Assembly: GCA_963855995.1 (NCBI GenBank)
Contig: OY979718.1
Span: forward strand, 33,236,982 to 33,300,981
Length of the DNA: 64,000 bases
Source: Muricea muricata
Taxonomy: Eukaryota; Cnidaria; Anthozoa; Malacalcyonacea; Plexauridae
Direction of reading: 5' to 3'
The position numbers and the translations under genes are program-made. Position 1 is the first letter of the stretch, and the number at the start of each line of letters is the position of its first letter. Below the pieces are notes generated by a model. The model was given only the letters and a program-made list of their open reading frames with translations. It searched no databases and was not told where the DNA came from. Positions 35,611 through 45,373 of the stretch are shown here, piece by piece.

Positions 35611-37304
35611 ATAAATATAGATAGATTTAACAAATATTCTTTCCTACCTGAATATAAAAATATTCAATAATAAAGGCAAACATTTCATGCACTATTATCA
35701 CCAAATTGCATTGGGTATTTGCTGAAAAGCTCCATATTCCCTCAGGGAAATTATATTAGGAAATTGAAAATTATACCCCCCCCCCCCTAAGATAACTCAT
35801 AGAAAGGTCTGGGAATCTGGGTTTTATATTTCCCTCACCCCTACCTTACACACTCATTATTAAATTTTTCTAGTTTAAGATTTTTTATTTCACATTCTGA
35901 AACTATCACAGGCATTCAGTTTGTAGGCAAACAAATTCACTAAGGGAAATTCATGATGGTTTTAGCAGACTTTGGAGTAGAATGTGCAAAATTATAGGCA
36001 TGTACGCTAAAGGGATCCTTATATAGTTTGTTTGATCTGTACATCTAACCACAGCAGGTTTTAACCATTAACTTGAAAGTGTATGCCATCTTGTGTCAAA
36101 ATTGTCACTCTGTCAAAATAGTGCTTTGGATGCAGACATTAACCTAGACAGAATGAGTATCAGCAAGGTTTCAGCAAGGACCAAAATCCGCCATATTTTC
36201 GGCGTCACTTTTTCCACGAGCAAGGTTTTTCAGTAATATTATAGTTCAGTGGGAAACACTCGCACTTCGTGCTCATTTTCCCTCGCAATTTCTCGTTTTT
36301 CGCGCGTTTCCCTCGTGTTTCTATTACTCTAAAGAAACACGATACTACGACAATACTTTTCAATTTTAATTTGAAAAATTACAAATAAAGATAACATTTA
36401 TATATATTGAAGATGAATAAAGTAATAAGTGACTGTTCTTTATGACTATATTTTGAGATGTGCTACGTATCTGCGTTGGTAAATTGCAGACACCAGTGAT
36501 ATAAGTTATATTCACTAACTGATCGACTGCAGCGGTAACTATATATATATGATTTTTCACTTTCTAGTCTGCAGGCTCATTTATTTTTTTTAAGCAGTGT
36601 TATTTATTTTGAATTAAGGATCCCACATCATCAAAATCCTTTCTTGATTTATCAGTAGGATTAATAATTGTTGATTATATCTACTTTATATACCACCATT
36701 AATATCCGTTATGGTACATTATGTGTTGCATATGCTATGTACTAGCTTTTTGTTATACTTCAACAATCAGTACCAAGACCAAGATGTTTGTTTGACTGTC
36801 ATTTTGCATTGATTATCAAATGTCACTTGTCAAATTATTCCATCCATAACATATACAGTAAATATTTCTAATGGAATATGTCCATCCATGTATATTTTGG
36901 TGTTTGTCTTCACATTATATGGCAAATGTCTGCTGCACGGTCTTTTATTTATATTGCCTCACCAAGTTCCACACATATGAGTATTCCATATGACACAGCA
37001 ACATAACTGTCAACATCATACTTAGTGTATTTCCATAACTGTAACATTGGCTGTAACCATACATGTGTGTTGAACGTTAGTTCACAAATCTAGATCGATA
37101 ATAGCCCAATATAACTTTTAACAATATTGGCGCATTGTTTTATTTGTTCCACTGTTTTTCGTTTTCAATGTCTCACCATGTTTCATACACATGTCAATGA
37201 GTATTCTACATGACACGTAGCAACATAACTGTAACACTGTAACATTGGTTGTGTCCATACATGCTCATTGAATTTTAGTACGCGACATTGCTTTTATAAA
37301 TGTA
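35611..37304. other. No gene; small repeats
   Basis: It holds a poly-C run near 35780, a small palindromic patch at about 36235-36310 (CACTCGCACTTCGTGCTCATTTTCCCTCG region), and a duplicated segment of about 120 bp (ACATGAGTATTCCATATGAC-like block near 36975 and again near 37195). Confidence 0.45.
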
Positions 37305-37965
37305 TGAGATCCACAAGCAAATAAATCATTTTGCGCGAAATATCAGCATCTCAACATAGGTATAGAAAACCAAGGAAAATTAAGAAATCACAACGAATAC
37401 TTCGTGATTAGAATTAGGAACACGTTTCGTAGACTCACACCTTCATCATGGAATGATGGAGTCTATCAAAATTTGCCGTTTTAAAACATTTCTAGAGCAA
37501 TGTTTTGATAAAGAACCTTCCTATCCCTTTTTGTTAACTTTTACATGTTAAAAATTGTGTTTTGTATGTAGATATTTCAGTAGAATTTGTGTTTGATTCT
37601 CGTGTAGGAATTTCTAAATTACTTAAAAGTGGAAACACAACAGAAAAATGACGGAAACACGCTCTCAAAACTTCACCGCGATACATCGCTCCTCGATGAA
37701 GTTTCGCGGTGGAATTTGTCGTTTTAAAACATTTTGCATGAAAATCTTCGCACGTAAAACCTTCTTGCGGTTTAGATGTTTTAGCATACATGTTAAAATG
37801 CGTGTTCTGTTGACATATTCCGCGAGAAATCGAGTTTAAACGCCGTGTTTAGGTCAGCCCATGAGCGCTGCACCAACTTGTGACACCGAAAAAAAAATTA
37901 ATAAAAAAACAGAAACGGGGCGAATTTAAAACTCCGCCTCACCTACCGGAGGCGGAGTAATTAAT
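37305..37965 (+). repeat. Dispersed repeat R1, plus-strand copy
   Basis: It matches 52816-53448 in order over about 650 bp, including CAAGCAAATAAATCATTTTG, CATGGAATGATGGAGTCTAT, CGGTTTAGATGTTTTAGCAT, CATGAGCGCTGCACCAACTT and an ACTCCGCCTC...GGCGGAGT hairpin at the 3' end. Short frames inside resemble the tail of a LINE ORF (LTPSSWND) but not convincingly. Confidence 0.75.
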
Positions 37966-38012
37966 AATACTGACATGGATCTTTAAAATATGACTATATA
38001 ATTACTAGAACA

Positions 38013-38290
38013 TCACACGACGGTTTGAAGATATGTATTTTACCTTCTCGTGGTGAAAAACAATGTTCTACTCATTTCCGGCGCTCATTCGCACAATATT
38101 TGTTTTCACCACTCCAAGATAAATTCATATCTTCGCACCGCCGTGTAATATCCTTAGCCGTGTAACATTACTCAACTAGTATAATTTCAATAGTAAATAA
38201 TGTCTCAGAAGGTTTTTGATTGGCTGACTGACTAGTAAATCTGAGGCATTATTTACTGGCAGAGCTAGTAAATAATGCATTGAAAATAGC
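38013..38290. repeat. Two adjacent foldback repeats
   Basis: At 38013-38147 CACACGACGG...GAAGATATG and TCTCGTGGTGAAAA are inverted further right (CATATCTTCGCACCGCCGTGT, TTTTCACCACTCC). At 38185-38270 AGTAAATAATGTCTCAG pairs with CTGAGGCATTATTTACT. Confidence 0.7.
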
Positions 38291-39249
38291 CGCCAATAAA
38301 ATCGTTTTGATGTTTTATAATTTTGACGAATTTAAAACAAGTCGAGGAGAAAGGAATTACTACAAAGTACAAACACAGCAACAAATGGGATGTTTAGCTT
38401 TTTTAAGGGGAGAAATTGTCGACAACTAGTTCATTAAATACTTTTTTCACGATTTAAAACTTACGAAAAACAGTAAATAAAGAGCGGCAGATTTTTTAAA
38501 AATCACCAAATCTTTCAACAGACCTTTCCAACGAACAATTTTTCATGTTTAAAATGAACATAAACAACGAATACCCTTTGTTAAACGTTTTAAATTGTTT
38601 AGTTTGAATGATGATTAATTTTTGTTGTGAATTTTCGCAGCCGTTTTAAAGAATACGATTTTTCCAAACCCCACTATATTCATAACAGAATTGCACTTTA
38701 TATGAATATTGCACTTTATTATGCATATATTACTATTGAAATTATACTAAAACAATTAGTCACCTCAGGCTCGGTGATTACAGCCTATATTCACCTTGCC
38801 TTCGGCTCGATGAATGTAAGCTTGTAATCCCCTAATTATAAATTCATTCAAATTTTATAACTGAAAAACGGTAATGGGGGTAATTGTGGCTATATATAAC
38901 TTCTCCGTTTAACACGGAATCACCAACAAAGCAACAATGATATAAATTTAAACCTCTATCAAGACAACATGTACACATATAGTAACTGTCAATCCATGCT
39001 CAAACATAGAAAAAGTGTACAAAATTGCAATACAAGCATCATGGATATTTTTGTGCCACATTTTGTATATCTATATAGTTTGTAAGATACCGGAACCAGG
39101 GGGCAATATTAGTGCTAGTGAAATATTATGCCCTTCAGCGTGCATGCACAAACGATTTACATGCAATTACAACTATTATAATACGTCGTATTAATAAACA
39201 TACTAAATGCTAATAAGGATTATAGGTCAGTTCTCTGACTCTTCTCTGC
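38291..39249. other. No gene; one palindromic patch
   Basis: Contains a GGCTCGGTGATTACAGCC...CTTCGGCTCGATGAAT patch near 38768-38816 and the 3' flank of the acyltransferase. Nothing else recognised. Confidence 0.4.
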
Positions 39250-40881
39250 TCAAACGTGACCACGTGCTATTTCAACAAATCTGCCAAAACAAAGATTGGC
39301 AAACGTTTCCGCATACTGAATTTCCACTCTGGAAGCATCATGAGTAATTTGCCAGCTCATTTTACCATTGATCGTGTGGTTATGATGAGCAAATATATGG
39401 GCTAAACCATGATTACAGACGTTAATAGAACATTCGTGCAGTTTATATGCTTGTTGCCAGTTGCCTGTGTCGAAATCAAAGTTGCCAATACTCGAAACTA
39501 AATTACAGGACGACAAGCGAATTACCATTTCGCGATCAAGAAGATCAAACAGATCTTTTGGTTTGAAAATTTTAATAAACACTGTTTCTTTAGTAATATA
39601 GCGCTCAGCTTTCAGAATATCTTGTATTTCTTTCGTAGTCTCTTTGGCCACTTTCCAAAAGTCAACGTCAGCATGATGGGCGTACTTCATGTAAAGTTCA
39701 TCAGAAGAATACGTAAAGTGCCCAAGGTAGTCCTGGGGTGGTTTAGGATCACAAGAGCGTTGGCCATTAATGGGAAATTCCCATTTTATGTTTACGTTAC
39801 TTCCTTTCATGCCATCTTGTACAAGTTCACAAAAAGCGAGATTGGCCGCAGCCGCCAACGCTCCAGTTACAGTGCAATCGTTTTCTTTACAGGCTTTGAG
39901 TATGTTCCTTGTTTCATCCTCCGTAAAAACTTTTGCATTCAGCCGACATGGTCCGGTAAAGTTAGGAAGATCAAGGCGAGGTGGGAACTGAGCGTAGAAT
40001 GGATTGCACTCCATTTTCTTGAAGTAAGACACCATTCTCGGCATAAAATATCTCAGGATCGGCCGTAGGCCGCAAGAAGTCAACATGAAATTTAACAGTG
40101 AAGGCCACAATCGCTTCTGCATAACAATATCGTGAAAATACGGCAGGGTGCTGAAACTGGTTTCTTGGTCAACGGTAACACCGTTTGCAAGTTGATTCAT
40201 GTAGCCGAGAAACTGCTTGCAAAATTTCACACACGAAACACCGTCACTGGAGCAATGATTGAAGGTAAACATCAGTGTGTTTGCATAATCCTTCGTGATC
40301 CGTACGAATTCCTCTCGCAGTACCACAACTCTCCATAACAAACCATTTCCGAATTGTTTTGCAGCGTATTCAAACCAGATATCTTTCCAATCCGAACACT
40401 TCACATCAGAGGTGGTTATATCTAGCATTGAAATCACTTCATGGATTTCATTGACCTTAAAATATTTACTTTCATTTCCAACCGTTGTTACTGTTGCTCG
40501 AAGCATCGGGTGTCGCTTAGCTAGCAACACAAGAGCATCGCGAACGTGCTGATGTGACAGGCTTTGTTTGGATGTTAAAGATACTCTGAGACATATATTA
40601 CCCGCGCCACCTTTCTCGACAGACATCGCGTTTAAAAACGCTTCATAATTGTTAAGACGGCGTCCACCATTGCCGGATTGTTTTGCCATCGCTTTATCAA
40701 ACACAAACTTGGTACATTTGTACACAAGAAATGCAGACACTGCAGTCAAGAGTGCTTGAGTGATAAACCCTAGGTTAAAAACCGAGAGCCAGTCCATAAT
40801 TCGCATGCCCATCACATAATTTACATGAATGATGCGGATCAAGTTCCAGTCACAAAGCACGAGGTGCACTTTTATTAACAA
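39250..40881 (-). CDS. Condensation-domain-like O-acyltransferase, single exon
   Basis: A 543-codon open frame on the minus strand carries a membrane helix at about 37-56 and the signature H209-C-S-S-D213-G (HxxxDG), the catalytic histidine motif shared by NRPS condensation domains, PapA5-like and alcohol O-acetyltransferases, and wax ester synthases. LRATV at 127-131 and LLWRVVV near 181 are in the positions expected for the first half of the fold. The first ATG (40881) gives a poorly conserved leader; a start at residue 24-29 (MGMRIMDWLS) just before the membrane helix is as likely. The reaction should transfer an acyl group from CoA to an alcohol or amine; substrates cannot be read. The lack of introns is unlike its spliced neighbours. 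Confidence 0.82.
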   Translation of the reverse strand: MLIKVHLVLCDWNLIRIIHVNYVMGMRIMDWLSVFNLGFITQALLTAVSAFLVYKCTKFVFDKAMAKQSGNGGRRLNNYEAFLNAMSVEKGGAGNICLRVSLTSKQSLSHQHVRDALVLLAKRHPMLRATVTTVGNESKYFKVNEIHEVISMLDITTSDVKCSDWKDIWFEYAAKQFGNGLLWRVVVLREEFVRITKDYANTLMFTFNHCSSDGVSCVKFCKQFLGYMNQLANGVTVDQETSFSTLPYFHDIVMQKRLWPSLLNFMLTSCGLRPILRYFMPRMVSYFKKMECNPFYAQFPPRLDLPNFTGPCRLNAKVFTEDETRNILKACKENDCTVTGALAAAANLAFCELVQDGMKGSNVNIKWEFPINGQRSCDPKPPQDYLGHFTYSSDELYMKYAHHADVDFWKVAKETTKEIQDILKAERYITKETVFIKIFKPKDLFDLLDREMVIRLSSCNLVSSIGNFDFDTGNWQQAYKLHECSINVCNHGLAHIFAHHNHTINGKMSWQITHDASRVEIQYAETFANLCFGRFVEIARGHV

Positions 40882-41450
40882 GATGGAACATTTATGACAA
40901 GGTTTTATAAGTTTACAATTTGTACAATTGTTCCAGTTGATAGCACATCGTTGACAGTCTTGCCCGACATTAAAGAGTTTGACTAATGGTCGAGGGTCGA
41001 GGGTAATAGGTCGAGGGTAAAATGTCGAGGGTCGAAAAATTTGGTCGAGAGTCAGAGATTTTCGTTTTCTACTTGAAACCTTTTACGGGGGGGGGGGGGG
41101 GGGGGGGGTCAGGAGGTGATTACAAGAAGATATATTTTTGCACCCGCTTTACCGAGCTAAAAAGTTTTAATGCCGCGATACCTGACAACGGGCTGGGATG
41201 AAATTTTCGCCCGGTTTGAGTGTCAAAATGGAGCAATATTTCGACTTGTTTATACTATAGTCCTGTTAGTGATCAGATATTGCGTTTAAAACACAAACCA
41301 AAGAGAATAAAACAATCTAAACACAATTAAATGGTCGCGTTTGTAATAATTTTGTGGCGCTGAAGCGATTAGCTGGCAATATATATGCCTAGGAAACTTG
41401 ACACTAAACTGTATACAAAAATTTAAAGGTAATGCGATGCGACAAAATAC

Positions 41451-41696
41451 AATAGTTCAATCCGTGCTAATAACTCTATATACTTACTTGCTATACTTGG
41501 TAAGTATACATATAAAAGGGTATGCAATATTTTAAGCGGAAATTGATTAAACAAACAGAACATTGACACTTGCTACCGGTCATGCAATGCTCTGTTTGTT
41601 CAATCAATTCCCGCTTAAAATATTGCATACCCTTTTATATATATACTTACCAAGTATAGCAAGTATATATAGAGTTTTAGCACGGATTGAACTATT
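41451..41696. mobile_element. Palindromic MITE nested in the Mutator-like element
   Basis: AATAGTTCAATCCGTGCTAA at the left is inverted at the right (TTAGCACGGATTGAACTATT). Further arm blocks (GTATGCAATATTTTAAGCGG and its inverse) are separated by only about 50 bp. Confidence 0.8.
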
Positions 41697-41701
41697 TAAC
41701 A

Positions 41702-41838
41702 CTTATTGACTGAGACCGAGGGAAACAGTGTGTTTTGTGGACCCGAGACTGCCGATGTTTCCCGAGACGAACCCGAGGGAAACATCGACAGTCGAGGGTC
41801 CACAAAACATACTGTTTCCCGAGGTCTCAGTCAATAAG
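41702..41838. repeat. 137-bp foldback with CCCGAG-rich centre
   Basis: CTTATTGACTGAGACCGAGG pairs with CCGAGGTCTCAGTCAATAAG, and GTTTTGTGGACCCGAGACTG pairs with CAGTCGAGGGTCCACAAAAC. The loop carries CCCGAGACGAACCCGAGG. Confidence 0.8.
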
Positions 41839-42823
41839 TATTTTGTTATATAGTATATGTGTTAAAGTGTAAATAATACACCGGTTATTGGAGTTAGCTT
41901 TGAAAACAAAACTAGATAAATGGGCTGCCTTTAAAAAATAAGAAAACATCACTGAATATTATATTAAAATTTCAAAAACAGCAAACTCTGAATGAACTTT
42001 GCACCTTTACGGCTGACGCGCATGCGCTCTTCACTCATTTTAATGTTGACCGGTCAAAAAATGTTTTAATGTTGACCGGTTGCCCTGTCGCCATAGCAAT
42101 TGATTAAACATGACGTCTTGCGGACCGGCACGTGATGCGCTTTTGTCCAATCAGGAGACAGAAAAATTGAACTTTGACACTAGCTATATAACAATATATT
42201 TTGTCGCATCGCATTACCTTTAAATATTTGTATACAGTTAGTGGTTTAGTGTCAAGTTTCCTAGGCATATATATTGCCAGTTAATTGCTTCAGCGCCAAA
42301 AAATTATTTGAAACGCGACCATTTAATTGTGTTTAAATTGTTTTATTCTTTTTGGTTTGTGTTTTAAACGTAATATATATCTGGTCTCTAACAGGACTAT
42401 AAACAAGTCGAAATATAGCTCCATTTTGACACTCAAACCGGGCGAAAATTTCATCTCAGCCCGTTGTCATCTATCACGGCATTAAAACTTTTTAGCTCGG
42501 TAAAGTGGGTGCAAAAATATTCTTGTAATCACCTCCTTCACCTCCCCCCCGTAAAAGGTTTCAAGTAGAAAACGTAAATCTCTGACCCTCGACCAAATTT
42601 TTCGACCCTCGACATTTTACCCTCACCCTCGACCTATTACCCTCGACCCTCGACCATTAGTCAAACTCGACATTAAACATACTTATTATATATCAGGTGT
42701 CAAAGTTCATTCATTATAGTAAACTATTTGTTAAAAGAAGATCACGTGAAAGTCACGAAAATTCAACTGTTGACCGCATGAGGTCTGCGAGGGCATTAAC
42801 CGCGTATTCATGCCATTGTCTCA

Positions 42824-43115
42824 CATCGGCACGAAAATTGGGAAAACAAACTTGTTTCGCCCGAGGTTTCGCCCTCCATTGATTTGAAAATACGAAAAAC
42901 AACTTTCGGCTTCATAGGGACAAAGGTCTCATTTTTACGTCACACATGCTTGACGGCATACTTCGAAACCCGGACCGGACTCGGACCCGAAGAAAACCCG
43001 GACTCGGGAAAAACCCGGACTCGTGCTCGGACTCGCGTTTGAGAAATCCGGACTCGACAGTAGAAAACCCGGACTCTAAATAAAAAAATACTGGATTCGA
43101 TGAAACTGGATTCTG
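42824..43115 (-). mobile_element. 5' fragment of a second Crypton-like copy (inverted arm)
   Basis: The minus strand reproduces the 5' region of the Crypton copy at 44713-45430: a CCGGACTCG/GAGTCCGGG-type minisatellite (about 42960-43075), then the leader and the ATG start MEGETSGE, SLFSQFSC (about 42890 down to 42824), after which similarity ends. It is head-to-head with the larger copy. Confidence 0.72.
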
Positions 43116-43324
43116 ATAACATCCGGAATAGATTCTCCAGTATAATGGGGGTTTCATTTACCAACATGAATGCTTAGTTATGAATTAAGTTTAAATCTTC
43201 AATGCAACATGATCAGTAACCCAAATTAGCCATATGTGACGTCTATTTAGACACATTTTCTGCTATATTATATATACCTCTATGCTGTATAGTTTCTATG
43301 AACATATTTTTTGTATTTTTTGTT

Positions 43325-43606
43325 AAGCAATAGGTAATAGGAACCATATTGGTGTCTAGCAAAATGAAATAAAATAATATTCTGTGACAACAGTCCCTTT
43401 GTTCATAAAGGGGTAGTGTAGGTGTAACATGAAATACGATATAGCATGAGGGTAGGTCAGGCCATAATGACTAAAAGTAAATATATGAGACTGGGAGAGT
43501 AAAAAACAATATCTAGAAATGGAAATACTTAAATAGGTAATAGAAACTGTATTGGTATAAAGTAAAATGGGCAAAAAAATTTTTTAATAACAGTAACAAT
43601 GAGTGT
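43325..43606. repeat. Diverged tandem repeat, about 205 bp
   Basis: AATAGGTAATAGGAACCATATTGG near 43330 and AATAGGTAATAGAAACTGTATTGG near 43532 start two related units separated by about 203 bp; the second is cut short or diverges. Confidence 0.5.
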
Positions 43607-43765
43607 GTAAAGAGAAAAATAGCTAGACCTCATGTAGTGTATTAAACGCGAAATGCGACGGGACAAGACATAAACTAGTCTGTTATACAAAAAAGCTAGT
43701 AGGAGATACGTAAAAAGTTAGTAGAAGGAAAGAAAGAAGGAATATTCATGTGTGTAAAGCAGATA

Positions 43766-43810
43766 TCCCCGTACGCGGCGTTTCGTCCTTCGTGGACTCG
43801 TCAGCGGGGA
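43766..43810 (-). ncRNA. Hammerhead self-cleaving ribozyme (type I, short stem III)
   Basis: On the minus strand the 45-nt segment has every invariant hammerhead position: stem I UCCCCG/CGGGGA (six pairs), core CUGACGA, stem II GUCC/GGAC with loop ACGAA, core GAA, and a three-pair stem III ACG/CGU closed by CCG. Cleavage is expected after the A that follows stem III. Minimal stem III type I hammerheads of this kind are known from Penelope-like elements and retrozymes. It lies inside the sequence enclosed by the two Crypton arms, oriented opposite to the larger Crypton copy. Base pairing was checked by eye; activity is not shown. Confidence 0.82.
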
Positions 43811-44465
43811 ATAGGGGCTGGCACGTGTTTAGAAAGATAGAGAAACGAACAACAAGATAGGTAAAAAATAAACAGTAATGTATCAAATGAGAAGAAAGCA
43901 TACCAAATGTGTTGTTGAGTTTCGACAAGCGAATATGTTGGGCCATGACCAATCAGGTTTACACAATCTCGTTAATAAAATTTCAAAATTTCCTCACAGT
44001 GTTCGCGTTGCGAAAGACGAGAGCAAAAGGGGAGAAGGGGCCTTAAGCGCCTGAATAAATTGCGTGTCCGCGGGCTGTGCACACGTGTAATTGTGACGTA
44101 AAGGATGAGGGTAGATGGGATAGTGTGGGTGTCAGGTAATGATAGTTAGGGATACGTTTGTTGTAAGTTTTGCGGGACTTCATGTAAGGTAAGCTTTCAT
44201 AGATGTGGTTTCAAGATATTAATTAAATTTGTACAAGGCTGTAAATATTATCACAGATCACCATAGCACAATAGTAGTGTGGGATATTACAGACAAAGTA
44301 TAATAATCCCGAAGGGAAATGAAAGTGTAAAGTTGTATACAACAGGCAGGATATGGGAGGGCTACGAGGAGGGAAAACTAAAAATACGCTGAGTGATGAA
44401 TAAGCCAGAAGGTCAATATTATTGAAAAATTTAGTAAGTATAATATTGTAAAGAGTGTGCTGGTA
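43811..44465. other. No protein gene; probable host element of the hammerhead
   Basis: I found no RT or GIY-YIG motif on the minus strand here. The segment with the ribozyme may be a deleted Penelope-like element or a retrozyme. Confidence 0.35.
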
Positions 44466-44645
44466 AATAGTCAATCTGAATGGTATACAACGTATTTAGC
44501 ACGGTAGATCTCAATTATATAAAACGTAAATAGGATAGTGAATATCAATTGTATACAACGTTAATAGAATAGTCAAACTTATTTATGTACAACGTTTGTA
44601 GAATAGTGGATCTGATTAAATAACGTTTATAGAATATGTACTGAG
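44466..44645. repeat. Short tandem repeats (ATACAACGT...ATAGAATAGT units)
   Basis: Four diverged units of about 45 bp contain TACAACGTTTATAGAATAGTGAAT-like sequence, here with one-base variations. Confidence 0.65.
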
Positions 44646-44712
44646 TATCAAAATTAGTACAATCACTGAAAACTCCAGGGTAAGGTGGTGTAGTGTAAGT
44701 CAACAGGGCAAG

Positions 44713-45373
44713 TTAGCCCGTCCTCAAACGCGAGTCCTAGCACGAGTCCGGGTTTTTCCCGAGTCCGGGTTTTCTTCGGGTCCGAGTCCGAGTCCGGTCC
44801 GGGTTTCGAAGTATGCCATGCTTGACTTCCCGTTTTATCGCCGCCGGCCGGGTTAGGGTAAAACGCGGATGCGGACGGATATGAGAGTAAAATGCGGATA
44901 TGAGGGTAAAATGCGGATGCAGAGCAAAATAATAGTTTTAATTTCCGTTTTGCTAGTTTTTGATATCGTACATATCGTAACCTTTCATTTTTGAAAACCG
45001 AAAGCGTCTGCACCTGAGGCTAGCTGTTGATCAAAGCATCATGCAGCATTGTAAAAATCATTTTTATAATATATTTATGTAATTACATGGAATCAAGGTG
45101 ATGGCAATGCTGCAAAAGATGTATTTCAAACGTTTACCCTCATATCCGCATTTTACCCTCATATCCGCATTTTACCCTCATATCCGTCCGTCCGCATCCG
45201 CGTTTTACCCTAACCCCCACCGGGCCTTAGTCATTGATATGTACTTATACGCATAAGAACATATCAATGACTAATGCCCGGCGGCGATAAAACGGGAAGT
45301 CAAGCATGTGTGACGGAAAAATGAGACCTTTGTCCCCATGAAGCCGTAAGTTGTTTTTCGTATTTTCAAATCA
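44713..45373 (+). mobile_element. 5' region of Crypton copy with a palindromic insertion
   Basis: 44713-44817 matches the inverted left arm (CGAGTCCGGGTTTT minisatellite, then CGAAGTATGCC). The match resumes at about 45299 (GTCAAGCATGTGTGACG) up to the Crypton start codon. The intervening 44818-45298 is an insertion relative to the left arm: it begins ATGCTTGACTTCCCGTTTTA, ends with the inverse, and carries inner arms GGGTTAGGGTAAAACGCGG / CCGCGTTTTACCCTAACCC with repeats of TGAGGGTAAAATGCGGATA. Confidence 0.72.

Larger units (their letters stand above)
40975..42668. mobile_element. Mutator-like non-autonomous element with long TIRs and 9-bp TSD
   Basis: Inverted termini of about 470 bp start GAGTTTGACTAATGGTCGAG on both sides (40975-about 41450, about 42198-42668). 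GACATTAAA directly repeats on both flanks (40966-40974 and 42669-42677), an exact 9-bp target-site duplication. The outer parts of both arms hold GGTCGAGGGTAA-type subrepeats, and the left arm holds a long poly-G run at about 41088-41108. No transposase frame is present. The interior carries two further palindromes (41451-41696, 41702-41838) and a GC-richer segment with CACGTG and CCAAT-like motifs (about 42000-42160). Confidence 0.85.

Noticed and set aside
41088-41108. Poly-G run as a possible assembly gap or error
   Set aside because: The matching C-run is present, shorter, in the right arm, so it is a length-variable part of the inverted termini.
42912-43167. Two overlapping frames rich in ESGF and RVRV
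   Set aside because: They are translations of the CCGGACTCG minisatellite in the Crypton 5' region, not a protein.
44663-45013. 116-codon minus-strand frame
   Set aside because: It is the same minisatellite and the palindromic insertion read as protein.
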